A stretch of 64,000 nt of DNA from Epithemia pelagica (taxonomy: Eukaryota; Bacillariophyta; Bacillariophyceae; Surirellales; Surirellaceae). Both the position numbers and the translations under genes were made by a program. Of this stretch, positions 43,603-56,652 are shown in pieces (the stretch's first letter is position 1; every line of letters starts with the position of its first letter). The DNA lies in NCBI GenBank assembly GCA_946965045.2, contig OX337234.1, forward strand, positions 1,674,001 through 1,738,000. Direction: 5' to 3'. Under the pieces are notes generated by a model that had not been told where the DNA came from, did no database searches, and saw only the letters and a list, made by a program, of their open reading frames with translations.

Positions 43603-44511
43603 ATGACTGAACAGAACTCACGACTCAACAGTAGTCACAGACAGACCTCTCATGACTGGATTGAACTCATGACCGACGACAAGACTGGGTCTATTCTGCA
43701 CACGCCTGCCAAAACCTCTACGCAACAAATTTGTTACCCCCCTGCCCCAAATTGGTGCACCTGCACTCTTGCAAGCACCAGGGCGATCCCTAAATTTGTA
43801 GAACTGCCAAATTCTGTCACCAAATTTGTCCCTCCCTCCAACATATTGGCAGCATTTTTCAACAAATTTGATAGCTATAACTGCCGAATTGGTAACAAGA
43901 ATCATGCCTACAAGAATGACTTTTACAAGAATCATCTTTTTCCTCTCCCCATTTGCCTCCTCCATTTCTCTCATATTTTTTCAAACATGAAACCAACATC
44001 TGAGCATTCTACTTACTGTGTTAAAATTTTGCCTTCTTGTGCATTGATCCCTGGTGGCAGTGGCTCTGGCCGTACCGACCTCAACTGTTGTTCGTTTACG
44101 GCAGGGGAAATGGGAGACATAGTTGGAGATGCTTTCGACAAGGTTTGTTATACTTTCAAGTCAAGCAACAAAACTGCTGTATGTTCTAAACGCACTCAAA
44201 TTTACAAATATGCTCTCCCCTTTCTTGCAAAGACTTCGGGGTATAAGAATGTGGACAAGAAAAAAGAAAAACAGCTGCAATCCTTGTTTGTTTTGACGCA
44301 ACTGAGCCTATTCCAGCCAATTCTATGTCAGTTTCCCAACTTGAGAAAGGAAAAGTTTTTTTGGTCCCAAGAACTCTACCATCAAACCCAAAACTCTACC
44401 ATCAAACCCAACGAGCCAAACACATTGCTGATGCCTATCAAAAGTCTTTTTCTGCACAAGAAGAACAAGGGGTGTCAAACCCAACAACCCAAACACATTG
44501 CTGATGCCTAA
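43603..44511 (+). CDS. Hypothetical 302-aa ORF
   Basis: An intact frame from ATG 43,603 is Asn/Lys/Thr/Ser-rich with many Cys and His but no recognisable domain. It contains two short near-duplications at its 3' end (the segment IKPNEPNTLLMPIKSLFLHK is partly repeated downstream in the DNA at about 44,470-44,540, out of frame). Its start lies within the ACTCACG-rich repeat region, and the length may be due to lack of stops in A/C-rich sequence. Confidence that it encodes a protein is low. Confidence 0.3.
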   Translation: MTEQNSRLNSSHRQTSHDWIELMTDDKTGSILHTPAKTSTQQICYPPAPNWCTCTLASTRAIPKFVELPNSVTKFVPPSNILAAFFNKFDSYNCRIGNKNHAYKNDFYKNHLFPLPICLLHFSHIFSNMKPTSEHSTYCVKILPSCALIPGGSGSGRTDLNCCSFTAGEMGDIVGDAFDKVCYTFKSSNKTAVCSKRTQIYKYALPFLAKTSGYKNVDKKKEKQLQSLFVLTQLSLFQPILCQFPNLRKEKFFWSQELYHQTQNSTIKPNEPNTLLMPIKSLFLHKKNKGCQTQQPKHIADA

Positions 44512-45106
44512 CAAAAGTCTTCTTCTGTACAAGAAGAACAAGGGGTGTCTCGACCGACCATCTCCAACAGAATTTCCAACCTTCCTCCGCATTCCCAATC
44601 ACCATCGGCCTCCCACGACACTTTCTACCGAAGTGGTATCTGTTTTTTGTAAATTAGAGGTCCGGTCTACACAGACAAAGAAACGTGGGAAATCACAGAC
44701 TGGAAATGGACAAAGGACAGAAATACGTCACATTCCTTCCTGTTGGAAGTCAACCAATCCAACAACAAGTTGGCATGCACTGCAGTGAAATACGAGGCGA
44801 GCCCGTCTCGCAATGTGCCCCATAGCAAAGTGTTGGTACTCAGTGTATTTTAAAAAATTGGCATGTACTACATGTGTGATGTTCTTACAGTAAATATCTT
44901 GTTCTACATTATATATCATTTTCAACAGTTGGAGGCTCGGTCATCTAGTGATGTAGACATATTGGATGGCTTGTCACCACTGCAGGTAATGCAACATTTA
45001 AACAATGGGATATCGGAGTTTTTAAACAAAGCGGACAAAGAACCATTCGGTGAGCAAGTAATTTGCACTTGTCCTCATACTCGGTGTTGGTAAGTTCTCC
45101 TTCGAC
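44512..45106 (+). other. Open segment ending at a 5' splice site
   Basis: Around 44,930-45,090 a plus frame (contains SPLQVMQHLNNGISEFLNKA) is open and runs into GTGTTG|GTAAGTTCTCC at 45,085-45,101, a good donor. The giant GTT repeat begins 16 nt further on. The rest of the stretch is unremarkable. Confidence 0.35.
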
Positions 45107-46598
<1,492 letters not shown>

Positions 46599-46604
<6 letters not shown>

Positions 46605-49600
46605 CTCCCCACAACTCGTCGTTTCAGCCTTGTCATCATTGGATTTGTTGAGATCTTGAACTTCTCCTTTCCAAAACAACAATGGCTTGAGCATGGGCCA
46701 AATAGATACGAAATCCCAATGTTTGCTAAGGATATCGGCAGGGTTGGTCTTTCCATCTTTCCAGTAGAATGCAACATACTTTGCTGCGATGGCTTCACGA
46801 ACTCGGTGGTATGACAGAAGATGGTGTCTCTTGGATAGTATGGAGTGAGGAACGGTTGCATTGAGCACAACAGATCTGTTATCTCCGTACAAGTAACTTC
46901 GCTCTCGGATAGGTACTCCAAGGTAGCGGAGAGAATGTCGTAATTCTGTAATCTGATCTATTGCTGTCCTTGCAGCCACAAACTCGGATCCATAGGTAGC
47001 AGTTTCCACCGTGCTCTGTCTCTTGCTGTACCAGTCAATAGGTGTTCCGTTCAACAAATGTAGAATAGCAGTGACGGATTTACCAGTGACTATGTCATGC
47101 ATGAGATTGGCATCAACATAATGAGTTGTGGTAACATAGCGGCCAAGAGGTGTTGGGCAGTCTTCAGGAATACGTTCACTTGCATTCGAATAGACAGTGC
47201 GAGTCCAATCAAATTCTTGGGTAGGAAGACTTGAATAATCAGGCTCTCCAATCCTAAATCTGATTGCGCCTTCTGGGAGATGTGCAAGGTATCCATAGAT
47301 ACGCTTGGCTCTATCAAGATGTCCTTTCCTCGGAGCAGCACGAAAGCGTGATAGCGTCATTGTAGCGGTGAAGACGTCGAAACGACCAATAGTGATCACC
47401 CATTGGAGTTGTCCAATCAGAGTTTGGAAATGGCTAGTACCTTCTTCATCAAGGAGCTCAGAATCATCCAATTCAGGATGGTCTCCACCAATAAGAGGTG
47501 TTTTGGCTTTCTTGGGTTTCTCCTTGAAGATTCGTTCGAAAGTGTCCATCATCTTACCAATGTAGCGTCTTGGATCTGCTACGAATGTTCCATCAGAATC
47601 CTTGGTGTAACAACATCCCAAATGGAAATCAATAGGTCCATCTCCTTTGAGTTTGAAGTTGTATTTCTCCTTCAGGATCTTGCAGATATTCCCAGGATCA
47701 GTAGAAATAATGGCTAAGTCATCAACGTATACGGCAATGTATTCGTAACAGTCTTCTCCAGGTGCTTTCCTCATCCAGATATCCGGATCTGCTTTGCTTG
47801 GTGAAAATCCCATGTCTGTCAAAACATCGAATAAGACATCATGCCAGCGTGCGCCTGATGACTTCAATCCATAAAGTGCCTTGTATATAATCAGGATGTG
47901 ACCTTCTAATTCCTTGAATTCAGGTCCTGCGACAATGAAAATTTTCTCCCCTGTCAAGGCTTCCAGATATGCATTTCCAATATCTGCTCCCCATATTTCC
48001 AAGTCATTCAAAGTACCCAGGAATAAGGCAATGCGGAGGTTGCGAATGGAAACAACACCTGAATAGATTGTCTCAACAGGTTCTTTTGTGAGATGTCCAT
48101 CTGCGACAAGTCTTGCTTTATGTCGTCCATCATGTTTTACGTCAAAGACAAGATGTACACGTATCTTATGATATCCTTCAGGTGCATTGGATACTTTCCC
48201 TTTAATGAAGATGGCTTTCCCAAAATCCTTGAATGTCTTGTAGGACTGGATCTGTGACAATTCTAATTCTGTTGCATCTTGCCACTTTGTGTTGCCATGT
48301 TGTTTATCAAGAGCGACAGCTTCCTCATAATTGCGTGGTACTTGGAATCCAAACTTATACTTGACGGAATGGTGAACTTGTTTAATCCTTGACTGTTTGG
48401 CTGCTCGAATGAGACGTTTGCTTGTTTTGACATAACGTTTCAAATGCTTCCATCCAGGTTCGTTGAGTAAATCATGTTTCTTTCCATAAATTGCTACAGT
48501 GATCGGATCATCATTGGCGATGAGTGATAAAGGTTCATAGGTAGTCTCCCCAGTTTCCCAATCAACAAGCAAATTATATTTGCTCCCCTTGTAATCTGGA
48601 TCAGTTGTGTTCAGTGGGCCTTGATGGGCAATGACGTCCCTGAACCTGAAAAGATTATCTCCAGAGGTTTGAGCTTGGTTATCTCGTTCGATATACTCCA
48701 TGAGTTGATTATAGGATATCATCTCATCAACATCAGAATTTGTCTTTCGGTAGATGTACTTGACACGTTCTTCCTGTTTCGTTGCTTCTTCATTAAGATC
48801 AATGACTCGTTTGATGACACGTGCACGGTGTCGCTCCCCATTTTCTTCTGTGTCGCATAGGAATGTGCGTCCTATCATGTCGTCAAAATCGATCGTGGGC
48901 ATTGGTTTGGATGGATCTTCACTATCACTGCGAATGAAGACAGTGTCAGCTTGCTTATCATTGTCATCCTTCTCAGACGAATCCTCCCCTGAAGGTCGAT
49001 CCACACGTAGGTTAGGTGTAGTGGATTCAACACGGCGAACGGCAGAACGATAGATTATCTGGTTATCCTGGGTGAGAATTTTCCAAGTAAAAGAATCACC
49101 AACGTTGTGAGCAAAACCAACCCAGTGGCCAAGTTTCTCATCAGAAGAAGATGGATATGAACCGGAATTGGGTTCAGCGGGGTCGACACGGTAGTAAACC
49201 TCATCCCAGAAAGGAAAGAACAAGAGATGAGTAATGTCGGGTGGGCGACCGGAGAGAGCCTCAAGAGGAGTGCGACCGGAGTGGGTGGGTGATGACGTAT
49301 GGTTCAATAAGTCACAGACATACTCAAGGCAAAGAAGCCAGGTGTTGGCAGGGCAACCAGTGGCATTCATGAGAGCGTTGGTCATACGTTTAACGGTCTG
49401 ATAACGGTTTTCAGCCTTATTCTGGTGTTGATGATAAGGTTCAGATCGATACTCCCCAATAAGCAAAGTGCGAAGAATGTCTTTGACCTTTTGAGAGATG
49501 AGAGATGAACCACCATCACTGATAAGGGTCTCCATGGCACCACGAAACCGGATGTTATCCTGGAGAGTATTGACAAACTGTTTGGTCGACTTGATCCCAT

Positions 49601-52286
49601 AGATATCAGTAACCAGAGTATCTCGACCAACAAAGATTTGTGCGACTTTACCGCCATGGTCAACAGCAGGGGTGTCGGAGAAAACCGAGTCAGTAGCAAC
49701 GGGTTCATGACGTCGAGGTATATTAAGGACCGGATTGCGAGCCTTGAAATGTTTCTTGAGGGTGTCGTGGTCAAAAGTAATGCTACCATTACGTGTAGTG
49801 TGCTTGAACGTATCGGCAATAACATCTTCAGATTGCCAACCAAAGAATGGACGGAACTTCTTCCAGTCATACGCTTCCTGGTAACGACGGTGGACAGAGG
49901 CATGAAGTGTAGGATCATTACCTTCTGCGTCAGCATAGATAGAAAAGAAGGGTGCGTCGTCAGGTCCATGATCATATGGGAGATCCAAAAGGAGATTGAG
50001 GTTACAAACAACACGATCAGTGTACTCCCCATAGTTGTCATATGGATGGTTCGACATACTACCATCAGTCTTGACGTGTTTCCAATCAGGATCATTGTCA
50101 GAGGGTGTGGGAGAATACGAATGGTCCAGAACACCAGGATCCCATGTGTCGGGTGACGTGAAGATGATCTGAGGTAAGGTATCCATGTCATCGTCGCTGG
50201 GGATACCCAAGGAGTGGATGTAGGCTAACCCATCCTTGATGTGAAGGGGTATGGCACGACCATCAAGTGTAGTGATGCGTTGTTTACCATCAACTTTAAC
50301 AGATCGTTCATCAACAGCAAGTCCGAAATGCTCGAATTGACCAGGAGCATGGATAGATAAGCCCTTCCCATAATAAGCATATTCATTGAAGATGCCGACA
50401 ATAGGTCCATCATTGGTCTCAAACTTTGCGGCACATGTGACGACAGGAAGTCCAGTAAGTTCATGGTTATCAATACCCACAATAGTGATATGGCGGCCAG
50501 TCTTAGAAAGGATGCGCATGTCAGAACCAGCAAGTCCTCCATTAGCACCACGGTCAATCAATTGATTCCCTGGTAAAGTAGATTTCCTGGAAAACAAATA
50601 GCGTGGAACATGTCCTGCTTGTTTATGCATGTTGGCTTTGAAAGTAACCTTCTTGCTCGTTTTGGACTTGGCGTTAGAAAGAACACTAGTCAGGTCAGTT
50701 GCCGGGTGATTGATATCAGTCGTCATGGCTTGGTTGATAAATTGTGTAACCGGATCTGAATCATCTGAATGCTCAGGGACTACGCCAGGTGAGTCGTCAT
50801 CAGATGCAACTTGGTTGGGGTCAGGATCAGGTTCCGGATCAATGTCGAGGGCATGTGTTTGCACTGTCCTCGGTGTTGTTGATGAAGGTGCTTGAATCAT
50901 CTTGTTATACTCAATGATCAACTTGCGATCTTCTTCAGAAAGTTTGAACCATAGGTCACGCGGTAGACTAACCTTGGACGAAGAGGATGGAGATTCAGAT
51001 GTCGCTTTGGTGTTGTGGACATGATACTCCATATCATCTTGTGAGGTTATGTCAGCATCTGTATCATGTTGTTTGACATGTCGACGGCGACTATGAACAG
51101 ATGACTGGGTTGCTTGATCATGGTCATAAGCTGCGTCTAGAAGGAGACGGAAGTATGATTGATAGCAAAGGGATTTTGCACCGGATTTGGTGTTCACCAC
51201 ATTATCCAAGATCTTGACTCGGCGGAGATCAGGTACCTTTTCTACAGCTTGCATGAGGAAGGTCATCCTGGTATGATCAGGGATGCGATCAGACAATGTC
51301 ACTAAATTGTCTAGCAAACGTAGCTGCTCTTGAAAATGTAGAAGAAATTGACGTGTTGTTCCGCGCCATGTGTCGTCAAGACGTAGATTGGAAATGTAGT
51401 TGGTTAAGCGGAGGACTTCTCGCTTTGCTAGGTCGGATTCGGTATGCAAAGAGTGTAACTTCTGCAATACGGCACGCGCATCTTCATCATGTTCATGTTC
51501 ACGTACATAGGCTCGACCTTGGTCAGTCTGAATGATACGGACAAGAACGGAGTAAAGAAATACTTGTTGCTCTTGAAAAAGTTCTTCGGCATACTCATGT
51601 TCTTCGGCATACTCATCATCATGGGGTGGTGTGTATTTGAAATTCAGAACGTTGGATAGGCCTTGGGCCTTAGCTGTAGTCTTGAATACACGCCAGAATG
51701 AATCGTAGTATCGTTCATCCTTGAATACCTCATATGCAGTTGCGTCGCGCTTAGTTCCCTTTCTGAATGCTGTAAGGTCTTGTTGAGATTGGGATGCGGC
51801 AGTAACTGTGCTGACAGATTTCACAGATGACGGTGACTTCATTGGCGAGACTGGGACTTGGCTAGGTGGTCCCTTAGAGAAATCTGTGTTGATCCTCCAA
51901 GTGTTGAACTCTTTCCTCGTTAGGTTCATCCAGTCGCTATTGGATAGCTCGTCTTGAATTTCATTGGTCTTGTATGTGGCCCAATAAGCCAAGAGCTTGA
52001 TCTGCTGTCTTGTGGGGCCTTGTAGATCATGTGTCTGTTTGTTGACCTTGTATTGTGTCAGTTCCTTCATGGATTCCTCGGTATTAGTTTGCATATACGA
52101 GATAACATGGGTAATGTTCTCAAAACCATGGTATTTCATCCACTTCATTAAGTAGTCGGCCCTTTCTTTGGTGAAGAATTGGCAGACAGTAAATATGATG
52201 TGGTCGAATAGGTCTGTGTCCGAGACATTGTCTTGGTTATCTTCTCCCTTAGGAGTCGTAGGTGTCTTGGGTGATTGAGGATCCAT
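46599..52286 (-). CDS. Gag-Pol polyprotein (1,895 aa), copia type
   Basis: One uninterrupted frame encodes all enzymes needed for retrotransposition. Residues 1 to about 530 are Gag, helical, without a visible zinc knuckle. The protease-like region starts at LIDRGANGGLAG, with Arg instead of Ser/Thr after the putative catalytic Asp578. Integrase has D876, D924 and E959, an exact D,D-35-E, in VDHGGK, ISDGGSS and KAENRYQ. RT has YVDD at 1,520-1,523, with KARLVADGH and KALYGLKSSGARW upstream. RNase H has D1725, E1768, D1802 and the NPADILSKHW motif. There is no frameshift between Gag and Pol, so their ratio must be set otherwise. An 18-bp in-frame repeat encodes EEHEYAEE-type residues near position 225. 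The last two codons lie in the 3' LTR. Confidence 0.95.
46605..46615 (-). promoter_or_regulatory. Polypurine tract
   Basis: In element orientation GTTGTGGGGAG directly precedes the 3' LTR (TGTTAG). It would prime plus-strand DNA synthesis, and it is also the coding sequence for the last residues of Pol. Confidence 0.7.
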
Positions 52287-52606
52287 GGTGTTATTTGGTT
52301 GGTTCGATGTTTATTTAATGTGCGGTGTGATGTGGTTTATTTAATGTGTGATGTGATGTGAACCCGGATGTACCACGTGTGCCACGTATGTACCACGTAT
52401 GTGATACCCGGATGTGTGTTGTGATGTGCGACTCCTGGAAATTTCCGTTGATTTCGACAAATTTTCGCCGAGTTTCAACAAATTTTCGCCGAATTTTCGC
52501 GATTTGTCGGGAATGTGTGGCGTGTTGTGCGACCAAGGGTACCCGGATGTGCGTTGAGTTTAAGTCTTGGAAAGGTTTTGAGAGGACGGGAGTTAACTAT
52601 GAGTAA
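52287..52606 (-). promoter_or_regulatory. Spacer between upstream ORF and Gag-Pol with iterated motifs
   Basis: Contains ACCCGGATGT three times (52,362, 52,406, 52,541), TTTATTTAATGTG twice, CCACGTATG twice and AAATTTTCGCCGA twice. No long ORF. The motifs could be promoter elements, a packaging signal or an internal initiation region for Gag-Pol; their function is inferred only from position. Confidence 0.45.
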
Positions 52607-53386
52607 CTAAGCTTCGGTCTCCGAATCCTCACCCTCTTCCGAATGATCAGAGTCGCTTCCAGGCTCAGATGGGGCAGCACAAGCAACAGAAGAAGGGGTA
52701 TCACCTTCAGCCAGGTGGTTCTCGACCTCGGTACGCAAAGGGTAGATAGTTGCACGATGGTCCTCGATGGTATGGACCTCGTGGATGTAGGCAACGTAGT
52801 TATCTAGGCGTACAACGTTAGGAGGCAGAGGGCAAGTCGTCGCGTTCACGACGTGGATGGTATTGTAGTATCCAGTTGGGCGCTCGAAGGTTAGGAAGCG
52901 GAGGTGGACAGTACGGATGGGGTTGCCCGAGAGGGCGGCAAAGATGAGGCGACGCCTCGGAGAACGATGAAGTTGGTCGTTCAGACGGTCAATGTCTTCT
53001 TGGTCGACGATGTGGGTCACCGATTGGAACTGGGGTTCGATCTGAGTCTCCCCACGGATGATCTCGGGATCGAAGGTCGAACAAGTTGGTTGGCGGAAGT
53101 ACTTGATATGATCAGCAATCAACCGGGTGGTACGACGGGATCGAGAAGGGACGAGCCGACGAGGCGGACTCGGGGGCCGAAGCAACGGCGCAGGGATCGG
53201 AGCGTGAGGCTGGGTTGGAGTCTCGAATGGGTTGCTGTTGGAACTGTCGACGGAGATGTTGACCGATGTGTTGGCTGCCTTCGGCGTCGGCACCAGTTCC
53301 TGCTGCACCAGGGTATCGGGCTGCCCGGGATGCAGTTTGGCTCGATAGATCTGTCGTAGAGGAGTGATAAGCTCGTTAGAATCCAT
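52607..53386 (-). CDS. Extra 259-aa ORF upstream of Gag-Pol
   Basis: An intact frame from ATG 53,386, 37 bp after the 5' LTR, ends 320 bp before Gag-Pol. It is Pro/Arg-rich in the middle (PAPLLRPPSPPRRLVPSRSR), has a more structured part around residues 110-220 (a segment with FAALSGNPIRTVHLRFLTFE), and ends in an acidic tail (SDSDHSEEGEDSETEA). No known domain is recognised, and copia elements normally lack an ORF here. Its preservation in a young element suggests function, possibly RNA or chromatin binding; that is inference. As the first ORF on the genomic transcript, it would affect translation of Gag-Pol. Confidence 0.75.
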   Translation of the reverse strand: MDSNELITPLRQIYRAKLHPGQPDTLVQQELVPTPKAANTSVNISVDSSNSNPFETPTQPHAPIPAPLLRPPSPPRRLVPSRSRRTTRLIADHIKYFRQPTCSTFDPEIIRGETQIEPQFQSVTHIVDQEDIDRLNDQLHRSPRRRLIFAALSGNPIRTVHLRFLTFERPTGYYNTIHVVNATTCPLPPNVVRLDNYVAYIHEVHTIEDHRATIYPLRTEVENHLAEGDTPSSVACAAPSEPGSDSDHSEEGEDSETEA

Positions 53387-53409
53387 GAAACCACAAGGAA
53401 ATAAGCTTT

Positions 53410-53422
53410 GAGACTGTTAATC
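53410..53422 (-). promoter_or_regulatory. Primer-binding site, tRNA-Asn anticodon-arm type
   Basis: The plus-strand sequence GAGACTGTTAATC next to the LTR equals, over GACTGTTAATC, the anticodon arm of eukaryotic tRNA-Asn(GUU) as found in yeast. The element RNA would pair with it there. It has no TGG complement of a tRNA 3' CCA end. By analogy with copia, a cleaved half-tRNA would be the primer. Confidence 0.55.
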
Positions 53423-54205
53423 TGTTACAATTCTTTCTGAATCGTAGGGACATTGATGCTCGGTAGAGCAGACAATCAGGTAGGTCACCAACCGATACAA
53501 GCTTCTCAGGGTCAGAGAAGCAAGCAAGTCGAAGTCTATCAGAAGGATAGTCGGGACACAAAAGAGGATGTGATAAATGGTGATATTGTTAGATTGTGTG
53601 TTGATTACTACGATAGGTCTACGTGAAATGTTCGGTCCTGCCAAGGGTCATGTGTCATAGGTTCTTGGCGGCAACAGGTTTGGAATAGTTGGAGTTGATT
53701 CATGTGATGTATATGACATGTATATGTGGGCGGATAACATATACAGGGTCAACAGCTCTTGCTTTGGGTTGGCATAGTTGTTTTCATGGCGCGCAGCTTG
53801 TTGACAATTTGGAGATTGTGGGAATGGAAATATGGTCTCGCGTGATCGTGTGTCGTGCTTGGGATACTTAGACCGTTGGATCGGATAGATGCCGATAGCG
53901 CTCGGATGTCGCTTGGGCGCGCTCGATGATTTCGGGCGCGTACGCTTAGGGCGTTAGTATAATGTCCGAGCAACGGCCAAATTTATGTCCGTTGTAATAC
54001 CGCACGACCCAGTTTAGTCTTGAGAGTGAGTTCGTCAATCTATTCTCACTTTTCATGATTTGCGAAGAAATATAGGTCGATATAGCGCGAAGCTAGGAAA
54101 CATAGCTCGAAGCTAGAGGGCATGATGCGATAGCACGAGGCTATGTGACATGGGGAATCGATGAGATGTAGAATCTAACCACCATAGACGGTGAGAATTC
54201 TAACA
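53423..54205 (-). repeat. 5' LTR
   Basis: 783 bp, apparently identical to 45,822-46,604. Three imperfect repeats with TAGCKCGAAGCTAG lie near its U3 start (54,083, 54,103, 54,131), at 20- and 28-bp spacing, and could be transcription-factor sites. Confidence 0.95.
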
Positions 54206-55333
<1,128 letters not shown>

Positions 55334-55448
55334 CGATCGTAATCCCGGGACCAAATTTGCCGCTTTGTAACAGAGCAATATTGATCTTTCATGGACGTCT
55401 GAGCAATAGGTGTATATTTGACACCAAACTTCTGACGCAATGCAGAAT
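55334..55448 (-). other. Coding-like minus-strand segment beside the microsatellite
   Basis: Read on the minus strand from about 55,520, an open segment with WKNLNSALRQKFGVKYTPIA and SVTKRQIWSRDYDR runs straight into the repeat, where it would become poly-Thr. It is probably the end of a decayed gene. No family is recognised. Confidence 0.3.
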
Positions 55449-55664
55449 TTAGATTTTTCCATGCTTTGATTGTTGTCTTCTTGAAAATATTGCCGACTGT
55501 TGACGCCAGGTATCTCCTGACCTGGTTGATGGATGGTGTAAATCTTTCCTCTTCGAGCTATTTTTAGGTATTGGCTTCATTAACAAATACACGATTGTCA
55601 GACAAGCAATGACTCCACAGGAGTGCGAATCCTTCTGGTGGTGTTCGGAAGAGGCAAAGTGCAT
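55449..55664 (-). pseudogene. Ulp1-like cysteine peptidase C-terminal fragment
   Basis: HHQKDSHSCGVIACLTIVYLL has the Gln-x-Asp-Ser-x-Ser-Cys-Gly core with the catalytic Cys of C48 (Ulp1) peptidases, which remove SUMO/ubiquitin-like modifiers. The upstream His and Asp of the triad are not in frame. Several eukaryotic DNA transposons capture this domain. A second, similar fragment lies at 62,754-62,936. Confidence 0.5.
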
Positions 55665-55948
55665 CTACAACACCTACTGCAATGAAGACACCAAAGAAAA
55701 AACCGCCTCCTCGGTCACCTACCAGATCGTCACAGAGACTTTCCAGTAAACGAGGTAGCAATGATGACGTAAATGAAAAGGAATCAGATGAAGTCGATAA
55801 ACTACTGAAAGACTTACAAGAAAATGCCAAAATTCAATAACATCAGATGAAAAATAAACAGAGAACAACAAGGAATGATACTGTGAGATAAGTGAAAGGT
55901 ACATGGAGACAAAAGAAGCAAGCGTACGAAAGACAATTTATATGGTTA

Positions 55949-56548
55949 TTAGGAAATGGTAATTGAACAGAAAGAACAGAAAAAGAAAGAGTAGTAACAA
56001 ATGCAGCCTGATTTGTTTGAGATGTGGTTGACGTTTTTTTTTGCAATGGTCTTCATGATAGCCACTAAGTCTTTCGACAGATGAGTTGTTGCCAGCTCCA
56101 AAACCTTATCCCGTGTCTCGGCTTTCTGCAATGATTGTCCCAGTGCACTAAAGAGTGGGTTTATATGCCCCCATTCTTTCTTGGGCAACCACGATTCCAA
56201 AAACTTAGAGTATTGGTCACCGTAAGTAACTCTCCGGTGGTTCCATCCAAGTAGTTGACACCAGCAAATCACGTGTACATCGGAAGGTATGCCATCAACT
56301 CGTTGGAATGCCGACGTAATAAGGATGTTTGCTGTTTTGTAACCAACACCGTGGAGGGTCGACAATTCTTGAATGGTGATGTCGGGAGGGATATACCCTT
56401 TGTGTTTCTGCACAAAGTAGTCGGCAGCGTTGATTATTCGCTCAGCATTATTGTGGAACCGACCTGGTTTGGCAATTAAGGCACAAAAAGCGTCGACTCC
56501 GAGCTTTTGCATAATTGCCTCATAGCTCTTTGGAAATGGGTGATCCAT
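55949..56548 (-). pseudogene. Endonuclease III-like HhH-GPD glycosylase fragment
   Basis: The 199-codon frame contains the helix-hairpin-helix LHGVGYKTANILITSAF with a lysine (K71) at the position of the catalytic Lys, and GIPSDVHVICW with an aspartate (D90) at that of the catalytic Asp, the pair used by Nth-type DNA glycosylases in base excision repair. The C-terminal four-cysteine iron-sulfur motif is absent; a HINPLFSALGQSLQKAETRD stretch stands there. The last 25 residues look like non-coding sequence. The N-terminus (FKELVKFRPVNMDHPFPKSY) is continuous upstream until a 41-bp duplication breaks it. It could be a truncated host gene or a divergent iron-sulfur-free member. Confidence 0.65.
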
Positions 56549-56568
56549 ATTGACTGGGCGAAATTTGA

Positions 56569-56650
56569 CCAGTTCTTTGAAGAAAGCATTGATGAAAAAC
56601 GTGATTTCACCAGTTCTTTGTAGAAACCATTGATGAAAAAAGTGATTATT
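56569..56650. repeat. 41-bp tandem duplication at the 5' end of the endonuclease III-like frame
   Basis: Two copies beginning CCAGTTCTTTG at 56,569 and 56,610 differ at about five positions. The unit is not a multiple of three and puts the upstream coding part out of frame. Confidence 0.85.
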
Positions 56651-56652
56651 CC

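Noticed and set aside
49382-50191. 269-codon minus-strand ORF in another frame of the intact element
   Set aside because: It lies inside Gag-Pol in a shifted frame and has Met/Leu/Ser-rich shadow composition.
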